DNA of 5,723 nt from Candidatus Mcinerneyibacteriota bacterium. Its GTDB lineage: Bacteria; AUK180; JAQVHJ01. The notes under the pieces were generated by a model. The model saw only the letters and a list, made by a program, of their open reading frames with translations, did no database searches and had not been told where the DNA came from. Numbering within the stretch: the first letter of the stretch is position 1; every line of letters starts with the position of its first letter. Position numbers and translations under genes: made by a program. This document shows, piece after piece, positions 1 through 5,723 of the stretch. The DNA lies in assembly GCA_030630935.1 (NCBI GenBank), contig DAOVMD010000225.1, forward strand, positions 1 through 5,723, written 5' to 3'.

Positions 1-112
1 CCCGATGTAAAAATCGGGATCTCCTCCCGCTGGTCGTCGACCTGCTGAAGCAATTTTTCTTTTTCTTTCTTTCTTCTTGTTTTTTAAAGTTCTCGTTAGT
101 TCTCTTCAGTTC
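1..112. repeat. Intergenic direct repeat, copy A (112 bp, perfect match to 287-398)
   Basis: Bases 1-112 are identical to 287-398 by direct base-by-base reading, an offset of 286. The copy begins at the window edge, so the true repeat may extend further left. Its parts in order are: a hairpin with arms cccgat (1-6) and atcggg (13-18) around a 6-base loop; an atctcctcc segment; the conserved block gtcgtcgacctgctgaag (33-50); a pure pyrimidine run (54-78); a further T run (80-85); and short tandem AGTTCTC units from 88. No open frame with a plausible start and ribosome site covers it. It resembles a dispersed intergenic element. No transposase or terminal inverted repeats are visible. Confidence 0.9.
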
Positions 113-190
113 TCCCGATACGTGGAGTTTATCCCGAATTCACTTCGGGACTATCGGGATCTCCTCCTTCCAGTCGTCGACCTGCTGAAG
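113..190. repeat. Diverged third repeat copy with nested palindrome (copy C)
   Basis: This copy has the same architecture as copies A and B but is diverged. An outer stem tcccgata (113-120) pairs with tatcggga (152-159). Inside its long loop is a second perfect stem, tcccgaa (132-138) with ttcggga (144-150). After the outer stem come ctcctcc and the block gtcgtcgacctgctgaag (173-190), identical to the block in copies A and B. The short loop of copies A and B is therefore replaced by a longer insert with its own hairpin. The pyrimidine tract that follows the block in A and B is absent; the downstream sequence is unrelated apart from a few bases. Confidence 0.8.
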
Positions 191-286
191 AAATTATTTT
201 TGCATCCATTAGAACCTTTAAGTAATAAATGCTCTAAACAAATATAAACGATATTAATAAGTTACTTACATGTCTCTTTCAAGTCT
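191..286. other. AT-rich spacer between repeat copies, no gene seen
   Basis: This 96-base AT-rich spacer separates copy C from copy B. Stops occur in all likely frames and there is no start codon with a ribosome site. I see no tRNA-like fold and no clear promoter. Confidence 0.6.
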
Positions 287-398
287 CCCGATGTAAAAAT
301 CGGGATCTCCTCCCGCTGGTCGTCGACCTGCTGAAGCAATTTTTCTTTTTCTTTCTTTCTTCTTGTTTTTTAAAGTTCTCGTTAGTTCTCTTCAGTTC
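287..398. repeat. Intergenic direct repeat, copy B (112 bp, perfect match to 1-112)
   Basis: This is the second perfect copy of the 112-base element. It has a hairpin cccgat/atcggg (287-292 and 299-304), the block gtcgtcgacctgctgaag (319-336), a pure pyrimidine run (340-364) and AGTTCTC units (374-383, 384-393). Identity stops at 398, where copy A continues into copy C and this copy runs into a different T-rich sequence. The bases just left of it (281-286, aagtct) cannot be compared with copy A because of the window edge. Perfect identity over non-coding DNA suggests recent duplication, gene conversion or a mobile or dispersed origin. Confidence 0.9.
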
Positions 399-499
399 CC
401 TGTTAAATAAAAAAGTTTGAGCGAAGCGAGTTAAATTTAAATTTTTCTTTTTGTTTTTTTGTTATTTTCCCAACTTTTTTGGGAGCTGCCCCTTGCGAT
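399..499. other. T-rich region after ruvB, no clear terminator
   Basis: This is the stretch immediately downstream of ruvB, read in the leftward direction of transcription. It holds a 12-base mirror repeat gagcgaagcgag (419-430) and long T runs on the plus strand, which become A runs in the operon transcript. The transcript therefore lacks the U-tract expected of an intrinsic terminator here. Where the operon ends cannot be decided from the sequence; Rho-dependent termination or termination beyond the left edge is possible. Confidence 0.5.
468..484 (-). other. Small hairpin just past the ruvB stop
   Basis: A perfect 6-base stem (tcccaa 468-473, ttggga 479-484) with a 5-base loop lies 15 bases beyond the ruvB stop codon. 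In the operon's direction it is followed by A-rich rather than T-rich sequence, so it does not match an intrinsic terminator. It could act as a weak 3'-end structure or be chance. Confidence 0.35.
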
Positions 500-1531
500 T
501 TACAGCAGATCAGGTTGATTTTTTGATTTATTAGGAATGATTTTCAGGTGTTTATATGCGAGTTTGGTTGCAACTCTCCCCCTTGGAGTTCTATGAAGGA
601 ATCCGCTCTGGATGAGGTATGGTTCGTAAACATCTTCGATTGTTCCTTTATCTTCACTAACTGAAACTGCGATTGTTTCAACGCCTACAGGACCGCCTGA
701 GAATTTCTCAATTATTGTTCTCAGTATTTTCTTATCCATTGCATCAAGGCCATAGTTATCAATTTCCAGCATCTCAAGAGCTGCCTTTGTAATCTTAACA
801 TTTATTATACCATCACCTTTAACTTGAGCATAATCCCGAATTCTTTTCAAGAGTCTATTTGCTACTCGTGGTGTTCCTCTTGCACGTTTAGATATCTCTG
901 AAGCTCCAGAATCATCAATAGGGATCTTTAAAATCTTAGCGGATCTGGTAATTATTTGTTTCAAGGATGCAGGGGAGTAAAAATTAACTCTATGAATTAT
1001 TCCAAATCTATCTCTTAATGGTGAAGTTAAAAGACCTGCGCGAGTTGTTGCACCAACAAGGGTAAAATGGGGGAGGTCAATTTTTATTGTTTTTGCACTC
1101 GGTCCCTTTCCAATAATAATATCGAGTAAGAAATCTTCGAGAGCGGGGTACATAATTTCTTCAACTACATTATTTAGACGATGAATCTCATCTATAAAAA
1201 GGATATCACCTTCGTTCAAGTTAGTAAGAATTGCAGCTAAATCACTTGGTCTTTCAATTACAGGTCCGGAAGTAGATTTCAGGTTTGTTCCCATTTCAGC
1301 GGCAACAATATGTGCAAGAGTTGTTTTCCCAAGACCCGGAGGGCCATATAATAAGATATGGTCGATCGGTTCTTTCCTTTCCCTTGCCGCAATGATTCCC
1401 AGAGAAAGGTTTTCCTTAAGTTTTTCCTGACCTATAAAATCTGACAGGGATTTTGGTCTTAGGGTTACTTCAAGTTCTGTGTCCTCACCAAAAAATTCTG
1501 ACTCAATTATTCTTTCTTTATCTTCATCCAT
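500..1531 (-). CDS. ruvB: Holliday junction branch migration ATPase RuvB
   Basis: RuvB is the hexameric AAA+ motor that, loaded by RuvA, pumps DNA through Holliday junctions during recombinational repair in the cytoplasm. At 343 residues it is full length for the family. Visible motifs are: [12 protein letters not shown] near residues 24-35; Walker A GPPGLGKT (63-70); Walker B LFIDEIHR (111-118); sensor 1 ATTRAG (161-166); the PLRDRFG segment (171-177) that holds the arginine finger; sensor 2 GTPRVAN (219-225); and the C-terminal winged helix with [21 protein letters not shown]-type sequence (299-319). The start ATG lies only 2 bases past the ruvA stop and has no good Shine-Dalgarno site, so translation is probably coupled to ruvA. 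It is the last gene of the operon. Identification is secure. Confidence 0.98.
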   Translation of the reverse strand: MDEDKERIIESEFFGEDTELEVTLRPKSLSDFIGQEKLKENLSLGIIAARERKEPIDHILLYGPPGLGKTTLAHIVAAEMGTNLKSTSGPVIERPSDLAAILTNLNEGDILFIDEIHRLNNVVEEIMYPALEDFLLDIIIGKGPSAKTIKIDLPHFTLVGATTRAGLLTSPLRDRFGIIHRVNFYSPASLKQIITRSAKILKIPIDDSGASEISKRARGTPRVANRLLKRIRDYAQVKGDGIINVKITKAALEMLEIDNYGLDAMDKKILRTIIEKFSGGPVGVETIAVSVSEDKGTIEDVYEPYLIQSGFLHRTPRGRVATKLAYKHLKIIPNKSKNQPDLL

Positions 1532-1533
1532 TA

Positions 1534-2127
1534 TTATTCATTTAACCGTTTTAAACTTGCTTTTATGATATCTTCAATTTTTGTTGTTTCAATAATTTCA
1601 AGACCGCTTGCTTTAATTGCATTCACCGCTTCCATTTTTGACATACCAAGACTTTGTAATGCTTCAGCTGCTTCTTCAAAAACACCAAGTTTACGGCTTG
1701 AATCACCGGAGAAAGAATCAGTATCAAAAACGAGTTTACCTGATAATTCAAGCAGGATTCTCTGAGCTGTTTTCTTACCTATCCCGGAAATTTTTGTTAA
1801 CTTATCAACATCTTTATTCTCAAGAGCTGATCTAAATTGTTCAATTGAAATAAATGATAGAACATTCAATGCTGTTTTTGGACCAATCTTAGAAACGGAT
1901 AGAAGACTTTGAAATAATTTAAGCTCATCAGTTGTGAAGAAGCCGATTAAATTAAGTGAATCCTCCTTGACATGCAAGATTGTATTTAATTGAATTTCAC
2001 TATCTAATTCAGGTAAATTTTCATATGTGGATAATGGAATTGAAACTGCAAAGCCAATACCATTTATTTCAATAACAACTTTATTATGTGTTTTCTTTAC
2101 AAGTTTTCCTTTTAAATATTCAAACAT
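1534..2127 (-). CDS. ruvA: Holliday junction DNA-binding protein RuvA
   Basis: RuvA binds the four-way junction as a tetramer, holds it open and recruits RuvB. The 197-residue product has the usual three domains. The N-terminal OB fold spans about 1-63, with the acidic pin residues E55 and D56 in HVKEDS. Two helix-hairpin-helix motifs follow, [12 protein letters not shown] (79-90) and [16 protein letters not shown] (113-128). A variable linker leads to the C-terminal RuvB-contacting domain (about 150-197, [16 protein letters not shown] region). The start is 2 bases downstream of the ruvC stop, and the candidate ribosome site lies inside the ruvC coding end. This tight ruvC-ruvA-ruvB packing supports co-translation of the resolvasome subunits. 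Identification is secure. Confidence 0.97.
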   Translation of the reverse strand: MFEYLKGKLVKKTHNKVVIEINGIGFAVSIPLSTYENLPELDSEIQLNTILHVKEDSLNLIGFFTTDELKLFQSLLSVSKIGPKTALNVLSFISIEQFRSALENKDVDKLTKISGIGKKTAQRILLELSGKLVFDTDSFSGDSSRKLGVFEEAAEALQSLGMSKMEAVNAIKASGLEIIETTKIEDIIKASLKRLNE

Positions 2128-2129
2128 AT

Positions 2130-2624
2130 TTACCTGTACTCCTGTATTTTTTTAAGAAGGCCTCTCGAGTTATAATGACATATTGCACATGCTAAGGCAT
2201 CCGCGGTGTCATCAGGTTTTGGAATATCTTTCAGGTTAAGTAATTTTTGAACCATACTCTGTACCTGTGGTTTCTGAGCAGCTCCGTAACCTGTAATTGC
2301 TACTTTAATTTGATTCGGTGTATATTCAAAGACTTCTGCATTATTTAATCGGGCTGTTACAATAATTACTCCGCGGGCATGTCCCACAATCATTGCTGTT
2401 TTTGCATTCCTTGCAAAATAAAGATCTTCAACGGCGACTTCTGTAATCGGGTACTTCTGAAATAGTTTTGTAAGTTCCAGATGAATAATTTCAAGTCGAT
2501 TAGCAAGGGGTGTTTTTGCTTTAGTTCTAATTACGCCATAATCAACCGGAATCAATTTCTGATTAATTTCTTTAATAATGCCAAATCCAACAATTGCAAT
2601 CCCGGGATCAATTCCTAATATCAT
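2130..2624 (-). CDS. ruvC: Crossover junction endodeoxyribonuclease RuvC
   Basis: RuvC is the dimeric, Mg-dependent RNase-H-fold nuclease that cuts Holliday junctions symmetrically. The 164-residue protein starts directly with MILGIDPG. The four expected acidic catalytic residues are present: D6 in GIDPG, E66 in VAVEDLYF, and D139 and D142 in KPDDTADALA. The segment ARNAKTAMIVGHARG (71-85) matches the family's conserved junction-binding helix region; His82 stands where many relatives have Gln or Arg. The ATG is 17 bases past the end of the GTPase gene and has only a weak AGG upstream (2630-2632), so this start rests mainly on the fit of the N-terminus. It is followed after 2 bases by ruvA. 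Identification is secure. Confidence 0.97.
   Translation of the reverse strand: MILGIDPGIAIVGFGIIKEINQKLIPVDYGVIRTKAKTPLANRLEIIHLELTKLFQKYPITEVAVEDLYFARNAKTAMIVGHARGVIIVTARLNNAEVFEYTPNQIKVAITGYGAAQKPQVQSMVQKLLNLKDIPKPDDTADALACAICHYNSRGLLKKIQEYR
2139..2143 (-). promoter_or_regulatory. Candidate ruvA ribosome binding site within the ruvC end
   Basis: AGGAG on the minus strand lies 11 bases before the ruvA ATG and inside the last codons of ruvC. A second, weaker AGG (2133-2135) lies 5 bases before the ATG. The placement implies that ruvA initiation depends on ribosomes finishing ruvC. Confidence 0.5.
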
Positions 2625-2641
2625 GATTACCTAAAATAATA

Positions 2642-4729
2642 TTATTTCTTTTCTTCTTCATCTTTCTTCTTTTTCGCTTCAACTATCTTCTCTGAAATAT
2701 GGGCAGGGACTTCTTCATATTTCTCAAATAACATTGTAAATGAACCACGTCCACCTGTCATCGATTTTAAATCATTAATATAAGTGAACATCTCTGATAA
2801 TGGTACAAGCGCTGAGATAATCTGATTCTTGCCCTTTGAAGACATACCAAGTATCTTTCCTCTTCTGCTATTGAGATCACCCATAATATCACCCATGTAA
2901 TCTTCAGGAACCGCAATGTCAACTTTATAAATAGGTTCAAGTAATATCGGTTTGGCATCTTCCATACATTTTTTCCAGGCCATTGAGCCGGCAATCTGGA
3001 ATGCCATATCTGATGAATCAACCTGATGGAATGAACCGTCATATAGTTTTGCTGACATATCTACGACCGGGAATCCTGCAAGGAAACCTTCAGCCATTGC
3101 ACCCTTGATACCCTTTTCAACAGCGGGGATATAATTCTTAGGTACAACTCCGCCTACAATCCCGTCTATAAATTCAAAACCGCTACCGGAAGGTAATGGT
3201 TTGATTTCAACATGAACATCACCGTATTGGCCTCTACCACCTGATTGCCTTTTATATTTTCCCTGTTTCTTTGCTGTTTTCTTAATTGTTTCACGGTAAG
3301 GAACTTGCGGTAAGCTCGTGGTGATTTCGACATCAAATTTCCTGTGGAGTCTTTCAATAATTGCATTTAAATGCATATCACCTAAACCCGAAATGATTGT
3401 TTCCGAAAATTCTACATCCATTCTATAAGAAAATGAAGGGTCTTCCTTACGTAATTTTGTTAGGGATTGACTTAATTTCTCCTGGTCCTGTTTCGATTTT
3501 GGATTGAGTGCAAGAGAGTAAATAGGGTCGGGATATTTAACCGGAGGTATCTGAATCTTGTTATTGGCATCTGTAATTGTGTCACCGGTTTCGGTCTCTT
3601 TCAGTTTTACTAAAACTCCGATGTCGCCTGTTTCAAGAACATCTACATCCTCACGTTTCTTTCCTATTGCGACCATTGTTTGACCGGTTCTCTCAGATTT
3701 TCCCTTGTTTACATTGAAAAAATCTGATGCTGCTTTTAATTGCCCTGAAAAGATCCTGATGAAATACATCTCACCAACATGCGGTTCAGAAACAGTTTTG
3801 AATATATAACCGCATAATGGCTCATCAGCATTTGGTTTTCGCGTAATTTCAGAATCGTCTTTTGGATTTATCCCGGTTATTTCAGGGATTTCAGTTGGAT
3901 TGGGAAGGTAATTATTAATTGTATCAAGTAATGTATGTATCCCAATATTCTGAGTTGAACTGCCTGCAAGGACAGGAATTATTTTACCGGATTTTACACC
4001 TTCTTTTAAACCTTGGCTGAATTCTTCGTCAGATAATGTGCCCTCATCAAGGTATTTTTCCGTGAGATCATCTGTTAATTCTGCAACAAACTCAATTAAC
4101 TCTTCACGAATCTTCTCAACCTCTGCCTTCATGTCTTCAGGAACTTCTTTTACTTCAAATTTTCCGGATGTATCAGAATACATAATTGCTTTGTTCAATA
4201 CAATATCTACAACACCCTTGAAATCAGCTTCTGAACCGATCGGGATAGAAAATACTGCAAGACTGAATTCCCTAAACTGTTTTTTGAGTTGATTATAAAT
4301 CTTGTTGAAATTGGACATTTCCTTATCTAATTTATTAATGAAAATCACTCGTGGTTTATTAATTGATAAATCCCAGGTTTTTTCAGTTCCGACTTCTATT
4401 CCATTAACCCCGCAAACAACCATTAAAGTAGAGTCTGCAACTCTTAATGAACCGATAACATCACCAATGAAATCAGCAAAACCCGGTGTGTCGATTAAAT
4501 TAATCTTATGATCCTTGTAAATTGAATAACCACACGATGTGCTTATGGAATTCTGCTTCTTAATCTCTTCAGAATCATAATCCATTACGGTATTTCCTTC
4601 GTTTATCTGTCCTAATCGATCAGTCATTTTTGTGTCATATAAAATCGCTTCAATTAAAGACGTCTTGCCTGAACCACCATGGCCAATTAAAACGATATTT
4701 CTCTTCTTAGCAATATCAATCTTTTTCAT
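2642..4729 (-). CDS. Elongation factor G-like translational GTPase (EF-G paralogue)
   Basis: The 695-residue protein has the complete five-domain EF-G layout. The GTPase domain has G1 GHGGSGKT (16-23), G3 DTPG (80-83), G4 NKLD (132-135) and a G5-like GSS (256-258). Domain II follows at about 304-388 and domain III at about 400-477. Domain IV runs about 480-600 with GGRGQYGDV (497-505), GGVVPKNYIPAVEKG (526-540) and the tip loop GSFHQVDSSDMAF (565-577). Domain V starts near EPIYKVDIAVPEDYMGD (598-614). It differs from canonical FusA: the P-loop is GHGGSGKT instead of AHIDAGKT, switch I reads KKQNSIS where RGITI is usual, and the domain IV tip has HQ in place of HD. These traits fit the EF-G-like paralogue group seen in many bacteria beside a housekeeping fusA, whose precise role is unsettled. 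The tail is rich in Lys and Glu (685-695). It sits 21 bases after yebC and 17 before ruvC. It might instead be the only EF-G of this organism, but I consider that unlikely. Confidence 0.9.
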   Translation of the reverse strand: MKKIDIAKKRNIVLIGHGGSGKTSLIEAILYDTKMTDRLGQINEGNTVMDYDSEEIKKQNSISTSCGYSIYKDHKINLIDTPGFADFIGDVIGSLRVADSTLMVVCGVNGIEVGTEKTWDLSINKPRVIFINKLDKEMSNFNKIYNQLKKQFREFSLAVFSIPIGSEADFKGVVDIVLNKAIMYSDTSGKFEVKEVPEDMKAEVEKIREELIEFVAELTDDLTEKYLDEGTLSDEEFSQGLKEGVKSGKIIPVLAGSSTQNIGIHTLLDTINNYLPNPTEIPEITGINPKDDSEITRKPNADEPLCGYIFKTVSEPHVGEMYFIRIFSGQLKAASDFFNVNKGKSERTGQTMVAIGKKREDVDVLETGDIGVLVKLKETETGDTITDANNKIQIPPVKYPDPIYSLALNPKSKQDQEKLSQSLTKLRKEDPSFSYRMDVEFSETIISGLGDMHLNAIIERLHRKFDVEITTSLPQVPYRETIKKTAKKQGKYKRQSGGRGQYGDVHVEIKPLPSGSGFEFIDGIVGGVVPKNYIPAVEKGIKGAMAEGFLAGFPVVDMSAKLYDGSFHQVDSSDMAFQIAGSMAWKKCMEDAKPILLEPIYKVDIAVPEDYMGDIMGDLNSRRGKILGMSSKGKNQIISALVPLSEMFTYINDLKSMTGGRGSFTMLFEKYEEVPAHISEKIVEAKKKKDEEEKK

Positions 4730-4741
4730 GAAAACTCTTAA

Positions 4742-4747
4742 CCTCCT
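4742..4747 (-). promoter_or_regulatory. Ribosome binding site of the EF-G-like gene
   Basis: AGGAGG on the minus strand lies within the 21-base gap after yebC, 12 bases before the ATG at 4727-4729. The spacing is longer than ideal. No alternative in-frame start sits closer, and the MKKIDIAKKRNIVLIGHGG beginning matches family N-termini, so the ATG is retained. Confidence 0.7.
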
Positions 4748-4750
4748 TTA

Positions 4751-5494
4751 TTATTCTGTTATATCAAAATCATCCGGGATATTCATATTGGAAAATACCG
4801 AATTAACATCATCTAAATCTTCTAATCCTGTGAGTAACTTTATATTCCGTTCAATATCCCTTTTCTCTAAATCTATTAGAGTTGTAGGAAATTTACCGAG
4901 TTCAACTGATTCCAAGGGAATACCTTTCTCTTCTAAAATCTCCTTGATTGAATAAAGATCCGAAACCTGGGTGAATATTTCATAATACTCGCCTTCAGTC
5001 TTTATATCTTCTGCCCCTGAGTCTATCGCAATTTCAAAAATCACGTCCTCAACAACTCTTTCTTTTGAAATCATAATTAAACCCTTGGATTCAAACATCC
5101 ATGAAACACATCCTTTTTCTCCAAGGTTGCCATTATACTTGCTAAACATATGCCGAACTTCCGCAGTGGTCCTATTCTTGTTGTCTGATAATGTATCGAC
5201 AATAATTGCAATTCCGGCTGGACCATAACCTTCGTAGGAGAACTCTTCATAAACTACTCCGGGTAATTCACCCGTGCCCTTTTTTATCGCCTTCTCAATA
5301 TTATCTTTCGGCATATTCGCACTTTTTGCAAGATCAATTGCTGAACGTAATCGGGGATTGGAATCGGAATCTCCGCCGCCTTCCTTAGCAGCAACTGTAA
5401 TCTCCTTGATTATCTTTGTGAAAATCTTTCCGCGCTTCGCATCTTCCTTGGCTTTCTTACGTTTTATTGTACTCCATTTTGAATGTCCGGACAT
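4751..5494 (-). CDS. yebC: YebC/TACO1 family regulatory or translation-associated protein
   Basis: The 247-residue product is the standard length of the YebC (DUF28) family. It opens with the signature MSGHSKWSTIKRKKAKED (1-18) and RGKIFTKIIKEI (21-32), then YEGYGPAGIAIIVDTLSDN (87-105) with NRTTAEVRHMF (107-117), and ends with LEDLDDVNSVFSN (224-236). I chose the ATG at 5492-5494 over an in-frame ATG five codons upstream (5507-5509), because the family begins with MSGHSKW and a perfect AGGAGG lies 5 bases before it, between the two ATGs. Members have been described as DNA-binding transcriptional regulators. More recently they have been described as ribosome-associated factors that ease stalling, in line with mitochondrial TACO1, a translational activator. 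It is first in the operon and, as in many bacteria, travels with ruvC. The family call is secure; which role it plays here cannot be told. Confidence 0.96.
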   Translation of the reverse strand: MSGHSKWSTIKRKKAKEDAKRGKIFTKIIKEITVAAKEGGGDSDSNPRLRSAIDLAKSANMPKDNIEKAIKKGTGELPGVVYEEFSYEGYGPAGIAIIVDTLSDNKNRTTAEVRHMFSKYNGNLGEKGCVSWMFESKGLIMISKERVVEDVIFEIAIDSGAEDIKTEGEYYEIFTQVSDLYSIKEILEEKGIPLESVELGKFPTTLIDLEKRDIERNIKLLTGLEDLDDVNSVFSNMNIPDDFDITE

Positions 5495-5499
5495 GTAAA

Positions 5500-5505
5500 C
5501 CTCCT
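5500..5505 (-). promoter_or_regulatory. Strong yebC ribosome binding site that fixes the start
   Basis: A perfect AGGAGG on the minus strand lies 5 bases upstream of the ATG at 5492-5494. It lies downstream of the other in-frame ATG (5507-5509), which would leave it inside the coding region. It therefore supports the shorter, 247-residue YebC. Confidence 0.85.
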
Positions 5506-5523
5506 GCATATTATAAATTTTTA

Positions 5524-5552
5524 ATTATATCATATAATTAATAAAAAGTAAA
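5524..5552 (-). promoter_or_regulatory. Predicted sigma-70-type promoter of the yebC-ruvCAB operon
   Basis: Reading leftward, a -35 box TTTACT (5547-5552, 4 of 6 to TTGACA) is followed after exactly 17 bases by a consensus -10 TATAAT (5524-5529). An A/T-rich tract lies upstream. Transcription would start near 5517, giving a leader of about 20 bases that includes the AGGAGG site. A second TATAAT at 5510-5515 is too close to the ribosome site to serve well. The surrounding DNA is very AT-rich, which raises the chance of a false match. Confidence 0.6.
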
Positions 5553-5553
5553 G

Positions 5554-5601
5554 AAAAAAAAAGCTTCGCTTCGCAATCTAAAGGGGAGCTTGCTCCACTT
5601 T
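5554..5601 (-). terminator. Possible terminator for a leftward gene beyond the right edge
   Basis: In the leftward direction a hairpin comes first: aaag and ggagc (5580-5583, 5585-5589) pair with gctcc and cttt (5592-5596, 5598-5601), with one mismatch and a CTTG-type tight loop. A small AAGC-GAA-GCTT stem (5561-5571) follows and runs directly into a T tract (5554-5562). The short stem is weak and the better hairpin is about 17 bases from the T tract, so the call is tentative. It would insulate the yebC promoter from upstream transcription. Confidence 0.4.
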
Positions 5602-5723
5602 AAATTTATGATTTATGATTGATAATTATTAATTGATAAACCGATTTGCATTATGTATTACAATGCTTTGGTTTAGAGCGATGTTCCTTAACATAAACAT
5701 TCTAATTATTCATTCGAAAACAA
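5602..5723. other. AT-rich right flank, no gene supported
   Basis: The stretch contains two tandem TTTATGA units (5605-5611, 5612-5618) followed by a related TTGATAA. All three leftward frames meet a stop within about 25 bases of the window edge, so no leftward gene ends here. A rightward ATG at 5681 stays open to the edge for 14 codons, but it has no clear ribosome site and is too short to judge. Confidence 0.5.

Noticed and set aside
1-398. CRISPR array
   Set aside because: The repeat unit is 112 bases with only two perfect copies, irregular spacing and no cas genes nearby.
1-398. Insertion sequence or MITE
   Set aside because: No transposase frame, terminal inverted repeats or target-site duplications could be identified around any copy. 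The left end is outside the window, so this remains open but unsupported.
2634-2647. 14-base perfect palindrome AAATAATATTATTT over the GTPase stop codon
   Set aside because: It is made only of A and T in AT-rich DNA, with no loop and no T-tract after it, so it is compatible with chance.
2767-3042. Leftward open frame of 91 codons inside the GTPase gene
   Set aside because: It lies entirely within the GTPase gene in another frame and gives a composition unlike a real protein. The GTPase frame has clear domain V and IV motifs here.
4038-4511. Two rightward open frames (84 and 69 codons) opposite the GTPase domain
   Set aside because: They are Ser/Ile/Leu-rich translations typical of the antisense of a coding gene, with no start signals.
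4632-4955. Rightward open frame of 107 codons opposite the yebC/GTPase junction
   Set aside because: It is antisense to two well-supported genes, spans their junction, shows no family motif and has no ribosome site. It is a shadow frame.
419-5576. Shared gcgaagcga core at 421-429 and, inverted, near 5561-5576 on both sides of the operon
   Set aside because: A 9-base match between two flanks of this size is expected by chance at about this rate, and the surrounding sequence does not align convincingly.
5681-5723. Possible start of a rightward gene at the window edge
   Set aside because: Only 14 codons are visible, with no clear ribosome site or promoter spacing, so it cannot be supported.

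Overview
The window holds one compact, leftward-transcribed (minus-strand) gene cluster flanked by two non-coding stretches. In order of transcription it reads yebC (5494 to 4751), an elongation-factor-G-like GTPase (4729 to 2642), ruvC (2624 to 2130), ruvA (2127 to 1534) and ruvB (1531 to 500). The intergenic gaps are 21, 17, 2 and 2 bases, so the five genes are very probably one operon. All five reading frames are intact and carry the key residues of their families.

Right flank (5495-5723): this has a good sigma-70-type promoter for the operon (TTTACT, 17 bases, TATAAT) and a strong AGGAGG ribosome site in front of yebC. Just upstream is a hairpin plus T-tract that may end transcription of a gene lying beyond the right edge. 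Left flank (1-499): there is no gene. It contains a perfect 112-base direct repeat (1-112 and 287-398), a third diverged copy with a nested palindrome (113-190), short tandem repeats and T-rich tracts. These look like dispersed intergenic repeat elements rather than an insertion sequence, because no transposase is visible.

How the genes work together: RuvA, RuvB and RuvC form the Holliday-junction migration and resolution machine. YebC neighbours ruvC in many bacteria and belongs to the TACO1/YebC family, now linked to translation as well as to transcriptional regulation. The unusual member is the EF-G paralogue between yebC and ruvC. With YebC it forms a possible translation-related pair at the head of a recombination operon.

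Organism: the DNA is AT-rich, with clear Shine-Dalgarno sites before yebC and the GTPase. These sites argue against typical Bacteroidia, which rarely use them. The protein style, the low GC and the type of intergenic palindrome suggest a relative of the Ignavibacteria/Chlorobi side of the Bacteroidota group. That placement is an impression, not something the window proves. I do not see a defence system, CRISPR array, RNA gene or clear novel pathway here. The features most worth a second look are the repeat cluster and the EF-G paralogue in its context.
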